Source: Streptomyces diastaticus subsp. diastaticus
GTDB taxonomy: Bacteria; Actinomycetota; Actinomycetes; Streptomycetales; Streptomycetaceae
Assembly: GCF_011170125.1 (NCBI RefSeq)
Contig: NZ_BLLN01000002.1
Span: 777,501-841,500 of the forward strand
DNA: 64,000 nt
Direction of reading: 5' to 3'
Shown piece after piece: positions 1 through 9,564 of the stretch. Both the position numbers and the translations under genes were made by a program. The first letter of the stretch is position 1. Each line of letters starts with the position of its first letter. The notes under the pieces were generated by a model. The model was given only the letters and a program-made list of their open reading frames with translations, was not told the DNA's origin and did no database searches.

Positions 1-1645
1 CGTCGGAGGCCGGGGGACCGGGGCGTTCCATGATCGCGCGGATCCGGTCGAAGCCGGTGGCGAAGTCGTGGCCGCCCGTCTCGATCAGGCCGTCGGTGCA
101 CAGCATGATCGTTTCACCCGGTTCGAGGACGATCCGGGTGATGGGGTAGTCGGCGTCCGGGTCGATGCCCAGCGGCAGCCCGCCCGTGGTGGGGCGCAGC
201 AGCACGGTGCCGTCGGGCAGCCGGATGACCGGGTCCGGGTGGCCGGCCCGGGCCACCTCCAGGACGCCGGTCGCCGGGTCGGCCTCGATGTACAGGCAGG
301 TGGCGAAGCGCCACTCGGCGTACTCGTCGACGGGCAGGGCGCCGTCCTCCCCCTTGCCGCGGCCGCCGGACGAGCCGTACGTCCGCGAGCTCATGATCCC
401 GGAGAGGAACCGGGTGGCGCGGGCGAGGACGGCGTCGGGACGGTGGCCCTCGGCGGCGTAGGCGCGCAGGGCGATGCGGAGCTGGCCCATCAGGCCCGCC
501 GCGCGGACGTCGTGGCCCTGGACGTCGCCGATGACGAAGGCGTACCGGTGGCCGCCGCCGGTCTCCTCGCCGTGGGCGGCGCTGGGCAGCGGGATCATGT
601 CGTACCAGTCGCCGCCGACCTGGAGGCCGCCGCCGGTCGGGACGTAGCGGGCGGCGACGCTCATGCCCGGGATGGAGGGGCCGAGCGTCGGCAGCATGGT
701 GCGCTGGAGCCCGTCGGTCAGCTCGCGGGCCGATTCGGCGTCTCCCGCGCGGGAGAGGGCCTGGGCGAGCATCCGGGCGACGGTGGTGAGGACGGAGCGC
801 TCGTCGGGGGTGAAGTAGACCCGGTACGTGAAGGCGGCCATCCAGGCGCCGATGGTGCGGCCGCCCGCCACCAGGGGCAGGAACGCCCAGGACTGCCGGT
901 CGAAGCGGCTGGCCAGGGGCCAGGTCAGGGGGTAGTGCTCGCGGTACTCCCCCGGGGAGGAGAGGTAGACGGCGAGGCCGGTGCGGATCACGTCGGCGGC
1001 CGGGTACGAGGTCTCCAGGTCCATGTCGAGGAAGGGCTCCTCGTCGCCGGAGCTCTGCCCGTGGTGGCCGACCACGGTGAGCTTGTCGCCCTCGACGCCG
1101 AAGACGGCGAGGCCGTCCGGGGAGAAGCCCGGCATGGACAGGCCCGCGGCGACCCGCAGCACCTCGTCGGTGGAGCGGGCCTCCGCCAGCGCGCGGCCCG
1201 CGTCCAGCAGGAACGCCTCGCGGGAGCGGCGCCAGTCGCCGGTGACGGCGGCCCGGGAGCCCGCCGGGGGCTCGCTGACCTCCTGGAGGGTCCCGGTGAG
1301 CAGCACGTCCCGGCGCTCGGGGCCGATCCGCTCCGGCTTGGAGCGGCTGCGTACGGTCCGCAGGACGCGGCCGTCGCCGTCCATGACGCGCAGCCGGACC
1401 TCGGCGAGGGTGTTCTCGGTCAGGGCGAGGGAGACGACGCCGTTGATCTCGTTCCAGTCGACGGGGTGGAAGCGGGCGCGCACGACCGTTTCGGGGAGGA
1501 CCGCGGCCTCTTCGGGCAGGCCGAGCAGGCGGGCGGCCTCCGCGTCGATGGTGACGACGCCTCTCGCGTTGTCCCAGCGCCACAGGCCCGTGGCCACAGC
1601 GGCCAGGACGTCCCTCACGTCCGGGAGGGAATCCTCGGTGCGCAT
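1..1645 (-). CDS. SpoIIE-family PP2C phosphatase with PAS and GAF sensor regions (partial, 3' end outside window)
   Basis: Reading leftwards from the ATG at 1645, about 548 codons are open to the window edge, so the C-terminus is missing. The N-terminal ~120 residues look like a PAS fold (RLLGLPEEA, FHPVDWNEI) and are followed by a GAF-like region (EAFLLDAGRALAEA ... GGRTIGAWM). The C-terminal half is a PPM/SpoIIE phosphatase with the metal-binding signatures GGDWYD (about residue 342), GDVQGHD, ARAGHPDPV and CTDGLIETG. Proteins of this build dephosphorylate anti-anti-sigma factors in response to small ligands or redox in streptomycetes; the ligand and partner cannot be read from sequence. 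It is divergent from aspS. Family certain, role inferred. Confidence 0.9.
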   Translation of the reverse strand, partial: MRTEDSLPDVRDVLAAVATGLWRWDNARGVVTIDAEAARLLGLPEEAAVLPETVVRARFHPVDWNEINGVVSLALTENTLAEVRLRVMDGDGRVLRTVRSRSKPERIGPERRDVLLTGTLQEVSEPPAGSRAAVTGDWRRSREAFLLDAGRALAEARSTDEVLRVAAGLSMPGFSPDGLAVFGVEGDKLTVVGHHGQSSGDEEPFLDMDLETSYPAADVIRTGLAVYLSSPGEYREHYPLTWPLASRFDRQSWAFLPLVAGGRTIGAWMAAFTYRVYFTPDERSVLTTVARMLAQALSRAGDAESARELTDGLQRTMLPTLGPSIPGMSVAARYVPTGGGLQVGGDWYDMIPLPSAAHGEETGGGHRYAFVIGDVQGHDVRAAGLMGQLRIALRAYAAEGHRPDAVLARATRFLSGIMSSRTYGSSGGRGKGEDGALPVDEYAEWRFATCLYIEADPATGVLEVARAGHPDPVIRLPDGTVLLRPTTGGLPLGIDPDADYPITRIVLEPGETIMLCTDGLIETGGHDFATGFDRIRAIMERPGPPASD

Positions 1646-2016
1646 TGCCCCACTTTATTCCGCCGGGCCGCACGCGCGACCCGGCCCCTGCTCCGAGCGG
1701 GTCCAGGGCGTCCCTCAGCTGGGCGAACGCAAAGGGCCGGGGCCGCAAAGGGCCGGGGCCGCGAAGGGCAGCCCGGCCGGCGATCGAGGCCGGCGCCGCC
1801 GCGCACCCGGGACCGCCGCCTCGCCAACCTCGGCCCGGCCGGCGCCCGAAGCCGTCCGTGACCCCGAGGGAGCGCCCGCGCGGCGCCCGGCAGAGCGGGC
1901 GCGCCCCGGCCCCGGGCCCCCCAGGGATATCCCGACGAAGGGCCCAGCCCCGAGCGGTAACCTGGGTCCGGGCTGAGTCACCCCGAACCCCACCTCCGAA
2001 GACTGGATGAACGACG
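1646..2016. other. Divergent intergenic region between the SpoIIE gene and aspS
   Basis: No convincing gene in 371 bases. It holds a 16-bp tandem duplication (AAAGGGCCGGGGCCGC at 1731-1746 and 1747-1762) with a degenerate third start. A weak -10-like TAACCT lies near 1959-1964, about 50 bases before aspS. No T-box-like leader is apparent. Confidence 0.5.
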
Positions 2017-3801
2017 ATGCACCGGTACAGGTCCCACACCTGCGGCGAGCTCCGCGCCTCTGACGTCGGCTCCGACGTCCGGCTGAGCGGCTGGCTGCAC
2101 AATCGCCGAGACCTGGGCGGCATCCTCTTCATCGATCTGCGCGACCACTACGGCATCACGCAGCTCGTCGCCCGCCCGGGCACCCCCGCCGCCGAGACCC
2201 TGGACAAGCTCTCCAAGGAGACCGTGGTCCGGGTCGACGGCCGGGTCGTCTCGCGCGGCGCCGAGAACGTCAACCCGGAGCTGCCCACCGGCGAGGTCGA
2301 GATCGAGGTCTCCGAGGTCGAGGTGCTCGGCGAGGCCGGTCCGCTGCCCTTCACCATCAACGCCGAGGACGGGGTGAACGAGGAGCGCCGCCTGGAGTAC
2401 CGCTTCCTCGATCTGCGCCGCGAGCGCATGCACCGCAACATCATGCTGCGCACCGCCGTGATCTCGGCGATCCGCCACAAGATGACGGCTCTGGGCTTCA
2501 ACGAGATGGCGACCCCGATCCTCGCCGCGACCTCTCCCGAGGGCGCCCGCGACTTCGTCGTCCCCTCCCGCCTGAACCCGGGCAAGTTCTACGCGCTGCC
2601 GCAGGCCCCGCAGCAGTTCAAGCAGCTTCTGATGATCTCCGGCTTCGACCGGTACTTCCAGATCGCGCCCTGCTTCCGCGACGAGGACGCCCGCGCCGAC
2701 CGTTCGCCGGGCGAGTTCTACCAGCTCGACGTCGAGATGAGCTTCGTCGAGCAGGAGGACGTCTTCCGTCCCATCGAGAAGCTGATGACGGATCTGTTCA
2801 CGGAGTTCGGCGGCGGCCGCGAGGTCACCTCCCCGTTCCCGCGCATCCCGTTCCGCGAGTCGATGCTGAAGTACGGCAACGACAAGCCCGACCTGCGCGC
2901 CCAGCTCGAACTGGTCGACATCACCGACGTCTTCGCCGACTCCGGTTTCAAGGCGTTCGCCGGCAAGCACGTCCGCGCGCTGCCGGTGCCGGACACCGCC
3001 GGGCAGTCCCGCAAGTTCTTCGACGGCCTCGGTGACTACGCCGTCGAGCAGGGCGCCAAGGGCCTCGCCTGGGTCCGCGTCGGCGACGACGGCGCCCTGT
3101 CCGGCCCGATCGCCAAGTTCCTCACCGAGGACGACGTCGCGGTCCTCACCGAGCGCCTCGGCCTCAAGCCGGGCCACGCGGTCTTCTTCGGGGCCGGCGA
3201 GTTCGACGAGGTCTCCAAGATCATGTCGGCCGTCCGCGTGGAGGCCGCCAAGCGCTCCGGCCACTTCGAGGAGAACGTCTTCCGTTTCTGCTGGATCGTC
3301 GACTTCCCGATGTACGAGAAGGACGAGGAGACCGGCAGGATCGAGTTCTCCCACAACCCCTTCTCGATGCCCCAGGGCGGCATGGAGGACCTGGAGGAGA
3401 AGGACCCGCTCGACATCCTGGCGTGGCAGTACGACATCGTCTGCAACGGCATCGAGCTCTCCTCCGGCGCCATCCGGAACCACGAGCCCGAGGTCATGCT
3501 CAAGGCCTTCGAGATCGCCGGTTACGAGCGGGAGACCGTCGAGCGCGAGTTCGCGGGCATGCTCCGCGCCTTCCGTCTCGGCGCCCCGCCGCACGGCGGC
3601 ATCGCCCCGGGCGTCGACCGCATCGTGATGCTCCTCGCCGACGAGCCCAACATCCGCGAGACCATCGCCTTCCCGCTCAACGGCAACGCCCAGGACCTGA
3701 TGATGGGCGCCCCGACCGAGCTGGAGGAGTCCCGCCTGCGCGAGCTGAACATCCAGCTCCGCAAGCCGGTCGCCGACAAGGCCAAGGACAAGGACAAGTA
3801 G
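2017..3801 (+). CDS. aspS: Aspartyl-tRNA synthetase
   Basis: A 594-residue class IIb synthetase of the usual bacterial length, charging tRNA-Asp (and perhaps tRNA-Asn) in the cytosol. An N-terminal OB-fold anticodon domain ([11 protein letters not shown] at residues 25-35) is followed by motif 2 ([11 protein letters not shown], about 222-232), the bacterial GAD insertion, and motif 3 ([13 protein letters not shown], about 528-540). The ATG at 2017 agrees with the family N-terminus. A Leu occupies the position that is His31 in the non-discriminating Pseudomonas enzyme (RRDHGG there, RRDLGG here), so discrimination against tRNA-Asn is possible, although actinomycetes usually carry GatCAB. A strong hairpin follows the stop codon. 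Confidence 0.97.
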   Translation: MHRYRSHTCGELRASDVGSDVRLSGWLHNRRDLGGILFIDLRDHYGITQLVARPGTPAAETLDKLSKETVVRVDGRVVSRGAENVNPELPTGEVEIEVSEVEVLGEAGPLPFTINAEDGVNEERRLEYRFLDLRRERMHRNIMLRTAVISAIRHKMTALGFNEMATPILAATSPEGARDFVVPSRLNPGKFYALPQAPQQFKQLLMISGFDRYFQIAPCFRDEDARADRSPGEFYQLDVEMSFVEQEDVFRPIEKLMTDLFTEFGGGREVTSPFPRIPFRESMLKYGNDKPDLRAQLELVDITDVFADSGFKAFAGKHVRALPVPDTAGQSRKFFDGLGDYAVEQGAKGLAWVRVGDDGALSGPIAKFLTEDDVAVLTERLGLKPGHAVFFGAGEFDEVSKIMSAVRVEAAKRSGHFEENVFRFCWIVDFPMYEKDEETGRIEFSHNPFSMPQGGMEDLEEKDPLDILAWQYDIVCNGIELSSGAIRNHEPEVMLKAFEIAGYERETVEREFAGMLRAFRLGAPPHGGIAPGVDRIVMLLADEPNIRETIAFPLNGNAQDLMMGAPTELEESRLRELNIQLRKPVADKAKDKDK

Positions 3802-3817
3802 TCCCCTCGCCCGCACG

Positions 3818-3863
3818 CGCGACAGGGCCCGGCCTCCCCTCGGGGAGACCGGGCCCTGTCGCG
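3818..3863 (+). terminator. Terminator-like hairpin after aspS
   Basis: A 22-base stem (3818-3839 against 3842-3863) with one C/A mismatch and a two-base loop starts 17 bases after the aspS stop. It lies between convergent genes and could serve both strands. Confidence 0.8.
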
Positions 3864-3890
3864 TACGTACGGGGCGGGCCGGGGCCGGGG

Positions 3891-4145
3891 TCAGGCCGCC
3901 GGGGCCGGGCCGGAGCCCCGGGTGATCTGGTGGCAGCTGCGGCACTCCAGGCTGCCGTTGAGGGCGTCGTCGGTGGTGAGCACCCGGGTCCGCTTCGAAC
4001 CGCAGTGCACGCACTGGCCGGGCGTGCCCCGCGCGACCCGGTGGGCGGTGAGCCAGGCCGGGCCCTTGCTGTCGAGGCGGGCCAGAAGGACGACCGCGCC
4101 GACGACGAGGACGAGCGGCACGGCGACGGTGAGACCGGTGACCAA
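3891..4145 (-). CDS. Small membrane protein with a cytosolic zinc ribbon
   Basis: An 84-residue protein. The N-terminus is one hydrophobic segment (VAVPLVLVVGAVVLLA, residues 8-23). The soluble tail carries two knuckles, CVHC (45-48) and CRSC (68-71), spaced as in a zinc ribbon. I chose the TTG at 4145 because GAGG lies five bases upstream and the membrane helix starts just after it; the frame is open further upstream but loses coding character over the acetyltransferase. I know no function for it. It is convergent with aspS and follows the GNAT gene in the same direction, 62 bases apart. Confidence 0.65.
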   Translation of the reverse strand: MVTGLTVAVPLVLVVGAVVLLARLDSKGPAWLTAHRVARGTPGQCVHCGSKRTRVLTTDDALNGSLECRSCHQITRGSGPAPAA

Positions 4146-4207
4146 GGGGACCTCGCGGTGGCGGGAGCCGGTGACGGAGCGGCCCCGGGGCCGCGGGCGG
4201 CATCCTG

Positions 4208-4759
4208 TCAGCCCGCGAACTCCCTGGCCAGCATGGCGTACACGTACTCGCTGCCCCAGGTGCCGGTGGCCGGGTTGACGTCGCTGTCGACCAGGTACGC
4301 CTCGCGGCGCATGCCGAGCCGTTCGCAGACGCGCCAGGAGGGCTTGTTGTCGGCGTCGAGCCGGGCGTAGACCCGGTGCACCTTGAGCGGGCCGAAGGCG
4401 GCCGCCAGGACGGCCCGGGCCGCCTCGGTGGCGTAGCCGTGGCCGGCGTACTCCGGCGCGAAGACCCAGCCGATCTCCGCCTGCGCGGCGAGCGCGGAGC
4501 GGAGCTGGAGACCCGTCTCGCCGATCACCTGCCCGCGCAGGCAGACCGCGAGCCACAGGTCGGCCCCGGTGGTGCCCCACTCCGGGGACTCGACGCTGCG
4601 CGCGATGAGCTTCGCGCACCCCTCCCGGTCCAGCGGCGGCCGGTACAGGTACCGCGCCACGTCCTCCCGCCGCTGGTAGGCGTGGAGCGCGTCGGTGTCC
4701 TCCGCCCGGAACGGCCGCAGCACCAGCCGCTCGGTCCGTATCGGCATCTCCACGGGCAC
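4208..4759 (-). CDS. GNAT acetyltransferase, RimJ/RimL-like
   Basis: A 183-residue GNAT protein that would transfer acetyl from acetyl-CoA to an amine, often a protein N-terminus in the RimJ/RimL branch. Visible marks are the opening strand TERLVLRPF, the acetyl-CoA loop region EYAGHGYATEAARAVL (about 103-118) and the closing DNKPSWRVCERLGMRREA (about 137-154), the usual RimJ pattern of N.xSxrv.eklGf. Starts at GTG 4759, GTG 4753 and ATG 4747 are all possible; GGGGAG just upstream favours one of the first two. The substrate cannot be predicted. Confidence 0.88.
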   Translation of the reverse strand: MPVEMPIRTERLVLRPFRAEDTDALHAYQRREDVARYLYRPPLDREGCAKLIARSVESPEWGTTGADLWLAVCLRGQVIGETGLQLRSALAAQAEIGWVFAPEYAGHGYATEAARAVLAAAFGPLKVHRVYARLDADNKPSWRVCERLGMRREAYLVDSDVNPATGTWGSEYVYAMLAREFAG

Positions 4760-5133
4760 CCACTCCCCAGCTCGCTCGGACGTGCAGCTTAGGCGCGGGC
4801 CGGTGGCCGGGGCGAGCGGATTCGCCCTCGCCGGGACACCGGGGGCGGGCGGGCCGGAGCAGCGGCGGCCGGCCCGGCCGGGCCGTGCGCCACGTCATCG
4901 GGCGGCGGGGGCTCGGAGCCCCCGCCCGCCGCCCTCGTGACCGCACCCGAAGAGCCTCACCACGGTCCGCCGCTCCATGGCCGGTGCGGGCGCCCGCGCA
5001 CCCCGCCCGCACGGCGCCCGAGCGACCCGCTCGCCCCGACGCGGCGACGGGCGCGGCCACGCCGAAGGGCCGCCCCCCGCCAGCACGGCGGGGGGCGGCC
5101 CTTCCGGTCGTACGCCGGCCGGACCGGCCGGTG
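4760..5133. other. Intergenic region between the GNAT gene and the Fe-S oxidoreductase gene
   Basis: 374 bases with no supported gene; open frames here are compositional. The only clear structure is the terminator hairpin at 5065-5103. Confidence 0.5.
5065..5103 (-). terminator. Terminator hairpin downstream of the Fe-S oxidoreductase gene
   Basis: A perfect 17-base inverted repeat (5065-5081 and 5087-5103) around the loop AGCAC, 30 bases past the stop of the leftward gene ending at 5134. There is no U-tract beyond two bases, as usual for streptomycete terminators. Confidence 0.85.
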
Positions 5134-7419
5134 CTACTTCGCCGGCTCGGGCTCCGGGGCGTCCGTGGTCGCCTGGTCCTCGGAGGGGTCGGCCGGGGTC
5201 TTGACCGACTCCAGGAGGAGCTGGGAGACGTCGACGACCGAGAGGCTCTCCTTGGCCTTTCCGTCGTTCTTCTTGCCGTTGACCGAGTCGGTCAGCATGA
5301 CGAGGCAGAACGGGCAGGCGGTGGAGACGATGTCCGGGTTGAGGGAGAGGGCCTCGTCGACGCGCTCGTCGTTGACGCGCTTGCCGATCCGCTCCTCCAT
5401 CCACATCCGGGCACCGCCGGCGCCGCAGCAGAAGCCGCGCTCCTTGTGGCGGTGCATCTCCTCGTTGCGCAGGCCGGGCACGCTGGCGATGATCTCGCGC
5501 GGCGGCGTGTAGACCTTGTTGTGCCGGCCCAGGTAGCACGGGTCGTGGTAGGTGATCAGGCCCTCGACCGGGGTGACCGGCACGAGCTTGCCCTCGTCCA
5601 CCAGGTGCTGGAGGAGCTGGGTGTGGTGGATGACCTCGTACTCGCCGCCGAGCTGCGGGTACTCGTTGGCGATGGTGTTGAAGCAGTGCGGGCAGGTCGC
5701 GACGATCTTCTTCGCGGCCTTGGGCTTCCTGGTCGAGGCGTCCTCGTCGTCCTCGCCGAACGCCATGTTCAGCATGGCGACGTTCTCCTGGCCGAGCTGC
5801 TGGAACAGCGGCTCGTTGCCCAGGCGGCGCGGGGAGTCACCGGTGCACTTCTCGTCGCCGCCCATGATGGCGAACTTGACGCCCGCCATGTGCAGCAGCT
5901 CCGCGAAGGCCTTGGTGGTCTTCTTGGCGCGGTCCTCCAGGGCGCCGGCGCAGCCGACCCAGTAGAGGTAGTCGACCTCGGTGAGGTCCTCCACGTCCTG
6001 GCCGACGATCGGGACCTCGAAGTCGACCTCCTTGGTCCACTCGACCCGCTTCTTCTTGGCCAGGCCCCAGGGGTTGCCCTTCTTCTCCAGGTTCTTGAGC
6101 ATCGTGCCCGCCTCGGAGGGGAAGGCCGACTCGATCATGACCTGGTAGCGGCGCATGTCGACGATGTGGTCGATGTGCTCGATGTCCACCGGGCACTGCT
6201 CGACGCAGGCGCCACAGGTGGTGCAGGACCACAGGACGTCCGGGTCGATGACGCCGTTCTCCTCGGCGGTGCCGATGAGGGGGCGCTCCGCCTCGGCGAG
6301 GGCGGCGGCGGGCACGTCCTTGAGCTGCTCCGCCGTGGCCTTCTCCTCGCCCTCCATCGTCTTGCCGCCGCCGGCCAGCAGGTACGGGGCCTTGGCGTGC
6401 GCGTGGTCGCGCAGCGACATGATCAGCAGCTTCGGGGAGAGCGGCTTGCCGGTGTTCCAGGCGGGGCACTGCGACTGGCAGCGGCCGCACTCGGTGCAGG
6501 TGGAGAAGTCCAGCAGGCCCTTCCACGAGAAGTGCTCGACCTGCGAGGCACCGAAGACCGCCTCCTCGGCGCCCTCCTCGTCGTCGAAGACCGTCTCGAA
6601 GTCGATCTCCTTGCCGCCCGAGACCATCGGCTTCAGCTCACCGAGGGCGGTGGAGCCGTCGGCCTCGCGCTTGAACCAGATGTTCGGGAAGGCGAGGAAA
6701 CGGTGCCAGGCCACACCCATGTCGGTCTTGAGCGCGACGGTGATCATCCAGATGAAGGACGTACCGATCTTGATCGTGGCGACGAGGTAGACGAGGTTCT
6801 GCAGCGTCTGGGTGCTGAGCCCGCGGAAGGCGGCCACCATCGGGTAGGTCACCAGGTACGACCACTGGAAGTGGTCCACGTGGTGCAGGGCGCCCTCGAG
6901 ACCGCGCAGGACCAGGATGGCCAGGCCGATGATGAGGATGACGGCCTCGACGAAGTACGCCTGGCCGGCGTTGGAGCCGGCGAAGCGGGACTTGCGGCCC
7001 GGCCGGTCGGGGCGCGAGAGCTGGCGGATGACGATCAGCACGGCGATGCCGAGGAACGTCAGCAGACCCACCAGCTCGGTGAAGATCTCGTACGGCGCCC
7101 AGCCGCCGATGATCGGCAGCTGCCAGTCGGCCTGGAAGACCTGTCCCAGTGCGTGGACCAGGGTGAGCACGAGCGCGAAGAAGCCCACCGCGACGAACCA
7201 GTGCGCGACGCCGACGACGCCCCAGCGGTTCATCCGGGTGTGGCCGAGGAACTCCTTGGCCACCGTGACGGTGCGCTGCACCGGCTCGTCGGTCCGGGTG
7301 CCCGCGGGGACGGGCTGCCCGAGGCGGACGTACCGGTAGATCTGCGCGATGGCCCGGCCGAACAGCGCCACGCCGACGACGGCGAGGGTCAACGACACAA
7401 TGATCGCGGCGAGTTGCAT
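5134..7419 (-). CDS. Membrane-bound iron-sulfur oxidoreductase, FadF/EtfD-like
   Basis: A 761-residue protein. The N-terminal ~270 residues form a membrane domain with several helices (nitrate-reductase gamma/heme-b-like). Two [4Fe-4S] motifs follow: CTECGRCQSQCP (about 306-318) and CTTCGACVEQCP (about 398-410). The C-terminal half has two CCG cysteine-rich domains (CPHCF near 575; CCGAGGARMW near 670 with ACPFC near 710). This is the layout of mycobacterial Rv0338c/EtfD and of FadF, thought to pass electrons from acyl-CoA dehydrogenases through ETF to menaquinone. A role in fatty-acid oxidation is therefore inferred. The ATG at 7419 has GAGGAG just upstream and starts the first membrane helix; the 33 extra codons to 7518 look non-coding. 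Confidence 0.9.
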   Translation of the reverse strand: MQLAAIIVSLTLAVVGVALFGRAIAQIYRYVRLGQPVPAGTRTDEPVQRTVTVAKEFLGHTRMNRWGVVGVAHWFVAVGFFALVLTLVHALGQVFQADWQLPIIGGWAPYEIFTELVGLLTFLGIAVLIVIRQLSRPDRPGRKSRFAGSNAGQAYFVEAVILIIGLAILVLRGLEGALHHVDHFQWSYLVTYPMVAAFRGLSTQTLQNLVYLVATIKIGTSFIWMITVALKTDMGVAWHRFLAFPNIWFKREADGSTALGELKPMVSGGKEIDFETVFDDEEGAEEAVFGASQVEHFSWKGLLDFSTCTECGRCQSQCPAWNTGKPLSPKLLIMSLRDHAHAKAPYLLAGGGKTMEGEEKATAEQLKDVPAAALAEAERPLIGTAEENGVIDPDVLWSCTTCGACVEQCPVDIEHIDHIVDMRRYQVMIESAFPSEAGTMLKNLEKKGNPWGLAKKKRVEWTKEVDFEVPIVGQDVEDLTEVDYLYWVGCAGALEDRAKKTTKAFAELLHMAGVKFAIMGGDEKCTGDSPRRLGNEPLFQQLGQENVAMLNMAFGEDDEDASTRKPKAAKKIVATCPHCFNTIANEYPQLGGEYEVIHHTQLLQHLVDEGKLVPVTPVEGLITYHDPCYLGRHNKVYTPPREIIASVPGLRNEEMHRHKERGFCCGAGGARMWMEERIGKRVNDERVDEALSLNPDIVSTACPFCLVMLTDSVNGKKNDGKAKESLSVVDVSQLLLESVKTPADPSEDQATTDAPEPEPAK

Positions 7420-7757
7420 GGAGGCTCCTCGAACCTGCGCGAGCGGATAGCTAGGCGGATGGTGCGGACGACGACCGAGCCGGCTCCGCCCAGGGCGGCG
7501 GGTGACCCGCACGCTCATTACTAAGCGGTAACTTACTCAGTCCGTACGAGACTACCCATTTATTCGAGCGCACTGTAGCCAGCACGGCGGTGATCTGCGT
7601 CGCTGAGGCAACCCTGAGCGGCGGGACGGGGCCGTCGCCCGGCACCGCACCGCCACACCTTCCTCCACGGCCTCCGTGACGTGTTCGATCACCACATCAT
7701 CCGACATGGACGGCGCTTCACCGGGCATCGCCCGCCGGGCGCGTCCACGCCCCCGGC
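7420..7757. other. Upstream region of the Fe-S oxidoreductase gene
   Basis: 338 bases without a supported gene. It contains a conspicuously A/T-rich segment (7517-7560) within very G+C-rich DNA, holding the candidate operator at 7518-7531; the leftward promoter of the oxidoreductase gene is expected here. Confidence 0.5.
7518..7540 (-). promoter_or_regulatory. Candidate operator upstream of the Fe-S oxidoreductase gene
   Basis: TTAC-TAAGCG-GTAA at 7518-7531 is a short inverted repeat, and the octamer TTACTAAG recurs as TTACTCAG at 7533-7540. It lies about 100 bases upstream of the 7419 start in an A/T-rich island. Similar TTAC...GTAA half-sites are used by TetR-type regulators of fatty-acid genes; that connection is inference. 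Confidence 0.35.
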
Positions 7758-8744
7758 TCAGCCGCGCAGTGCCAGCACCCGCCGCAGCCAGTCCAGGCGG
7801 GCCGCACGGGCGGCCCGGGACACCCGGGCCCCGGGGACCAGGCCGTCGGAGCCGTGGAAGGCCCCCGGCCAGACGTGCAGCTCGGCCCGGCCGCCCGCCG
7901 CCCAGACCCGGGAGGTGAAGGCCGTCCCCTCGTCGCGGAAGGTCTCGGCCGAGCCGACGTCCAGGTAGAGCGGCGGGAGACCGGAGAGGTCCCCGGCGCG
8001 GGCCGGGGCCGCGTACGGGGAGACGTCCGGGCCGCCGGCCGCCGCACCGAGCAGCGCGGCCCAGCCCGCCGCGTTGGCCGCGCGGTCCCAGACGCCGGAG
8101 CCGGCCAGCTGGCGGGCGGAGAGGCTGTCGTTGCGGTCGTCGAGCATCGGGGAGAGCAGCATGAGCGCGGCCGGGAGCGGCGCGCCCCGGTCGCGGGCGA
8201 GCAGCGCGGCGCCCGCGGCGAGGCCGCCGCCCGCGCTGGTGCCGTGCAGCACGGCCCGGCCGGCGTCCAGGCCGTGGGCGGCGGCACCCTCGCCGAGGGT
8301 CCAGGCCAGCGCGGTCAGGCAGTCCTCGACGGGGGCGGGGTGGGGGTGCTCGGGGGCGAGCCGGTAGGCGACGGAGACGACGGCGCAGCCCAGCTCGCGC
8401 GCGTAGGTGAGGGGGTCGAGGACGCCTTGGCGGGCATCGCCGACGATCATGCCGCCGCCGTGCACGACGCAGAGGACCGGCGGCGGGCCGGGCGCGGGGG
8501 CGGTGGGGCGGCAGACGAGGACGGGGACGCCGTCCGCGTCGTCCTCGTGGACCTGCCACGCGCCGTCGGCCGTGAGGAGCTCGTCGGTCACCTCCGGGTA
8601 GGCGGCGGCCGCCTCCCGCATCGCCGGGACCATGTCGGCCTCGGCGGTGTCGGGCGTGGTGCGGCGCAGCTCGGCGGCGACACCGGCCAGCTCGGGATCG
8701 TAGGGCGGGGCGGGCGGCGGGGCGTCCTCGGAAGGGGCGGGCAC
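7758..8744 (-). CDS. Alpha/beta hydrolase of the hormone-sensitive-lipase family
   Basis: A 328-residue esterase. It shows the HSL oxyanion motif HGGGM (about 95-99), the nucleophile elbow GTSAGG with the catalytic Ser (about 168-173), the acid region YLDVGSAETF and the catalytic His in WPGAFHGSD near the C-terminus. It is predicted to cleave short-chain carboxylic esters in the cytosol; no signal peptide is seen. The GTG start has AGGAG seven bases upstream. It stands alone, in the same direction as the Fe-S gene but 338 bases away. Confidence 0.9.
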   Translation of the reverse strand: MPAPSEDAPPPAPPYDPELAGVAAELRRTTPDTAEADMVPAMREAAAAYPEVTDELLTADGAWQVHEDDADGVPVLVCRPTAPAPGPPPVLCVVHGGGMIVGDARQGVLDPLTYARELGCAVVSVAYRLAPEHPHPAPVEDCLTALAWTLGEGAAAHGLDAGRAVLHGTSAGGGLAAGAALLARDRGAPLPAALMLLSPMLDDRNDSLSARQLAGSGVWDRAANAAGWAALLGAAAGGPDVSPYAAPARAGDLSGLPPLYLDVGSAETFRDEGTAFTSRVWAAGGRAELHVWPGAFHGSDGLVPGARVSRAARAARLDWLRRVLALRG

Positions 8745-9564
8745 GGTCGGGCTCCTGGGGGTGGTGCGCGCGGGCGCGGGAGGCGGCCCAGCCGGGCCGG
8801 TGTCCGGAAGGAGTGGTCCGGTGAGGTCTGCCCCGGACCCGGCCGCATGATGCCGGGGGCCGTCCCTCGCGCGTCCCCCACCGCGACGGACGGCCCCCGG
8901 CGTACGACGCCTTCCCCCGGGGCGTCGTACCGGCCGCCGTCCCCCGACAGGCGGCCCCTTCCCCCGTGAACCCCCGGTTCACCGGCCTGCGCCGGCCCTG
9001 AGGTCTTTCACCGGTCACCCGGTCTCCCGGGTCCGGCTGCCCGTGTGGCGGTCACGGGCCCCCGGGCACGCGCCGTTCGCCCCCGCGCCGCCACCCCCGT
9101 GGGCGGCCCGGGAACGGTCGCGTGCAGGTCCGGGCGGCCGGCGCGTGTGGTGCCGCGTCCCGCCGCCGGCCTGTGTCACCACCGGGGCCCGCCGCGCCGG
9201 CGAGCGCGCACGGTGGAACCCCGGCGGCAACGCGCCCGGTCACCTTCAGGGCACTCCCCTCGCGGTCCCCTGCCGGTGTTTTTTCGAGTTAACAGTGACG
9301 TAGAGTGTTTACGCAAGTCTGAATTCGCAGCCGGAGCGCAATGCTCCCCTTTGTCCGCCCTTCCTTTCGGCCGTCGCCCGTTCGGGCGTCCGTCACGCCC
9401 CTTCGGACGCGTCTCGGGCGCCGGCGACGGGACTGGGGCGGGTACGGAGGGGCAGACATGGCGCGAGGCCGACGGGCGGTCTCAGAGGGTCCGTTACAGT
9501 ACGACCCCGCCGACCGAAATTCGAACACCGTGGCGCCGGCCGGGCAGGAACGGCGGAGGGGACA
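8745..9564. other. 820-base intergenic region upstream of the XRE/HExxH cassette
   Basis: No convincing coding sequence. An A/T-rich island at 9278-9325 contains TAGAGT (9301-9306), close to the streptomycete -10 consensus TAGRRT, with a T-rich stretch (9279-9284) at about -35 distance. A second -10-like TACAGT lies at 9495-9500. Either could transcribe the gene starting at 9565; the first would leave an untranslated leader of about 250 bases. Confidence 0.45.

Noticed and set aside
4885..7524. An 879-codon rightward frame opposite the Fe-S oxidoreductase gene
   Set aside because: Repetitive Val/Asp/Leu/Gly shadow of a clearly coding gene with Fe-S motifs on the other strand.
7451..7645. Leftward 64-codon frame in the upstream region of the Fe-S oxidoreductase gene
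   Set aside because: It overlaps the A/T-rich candidate operator and lacks codon bias.
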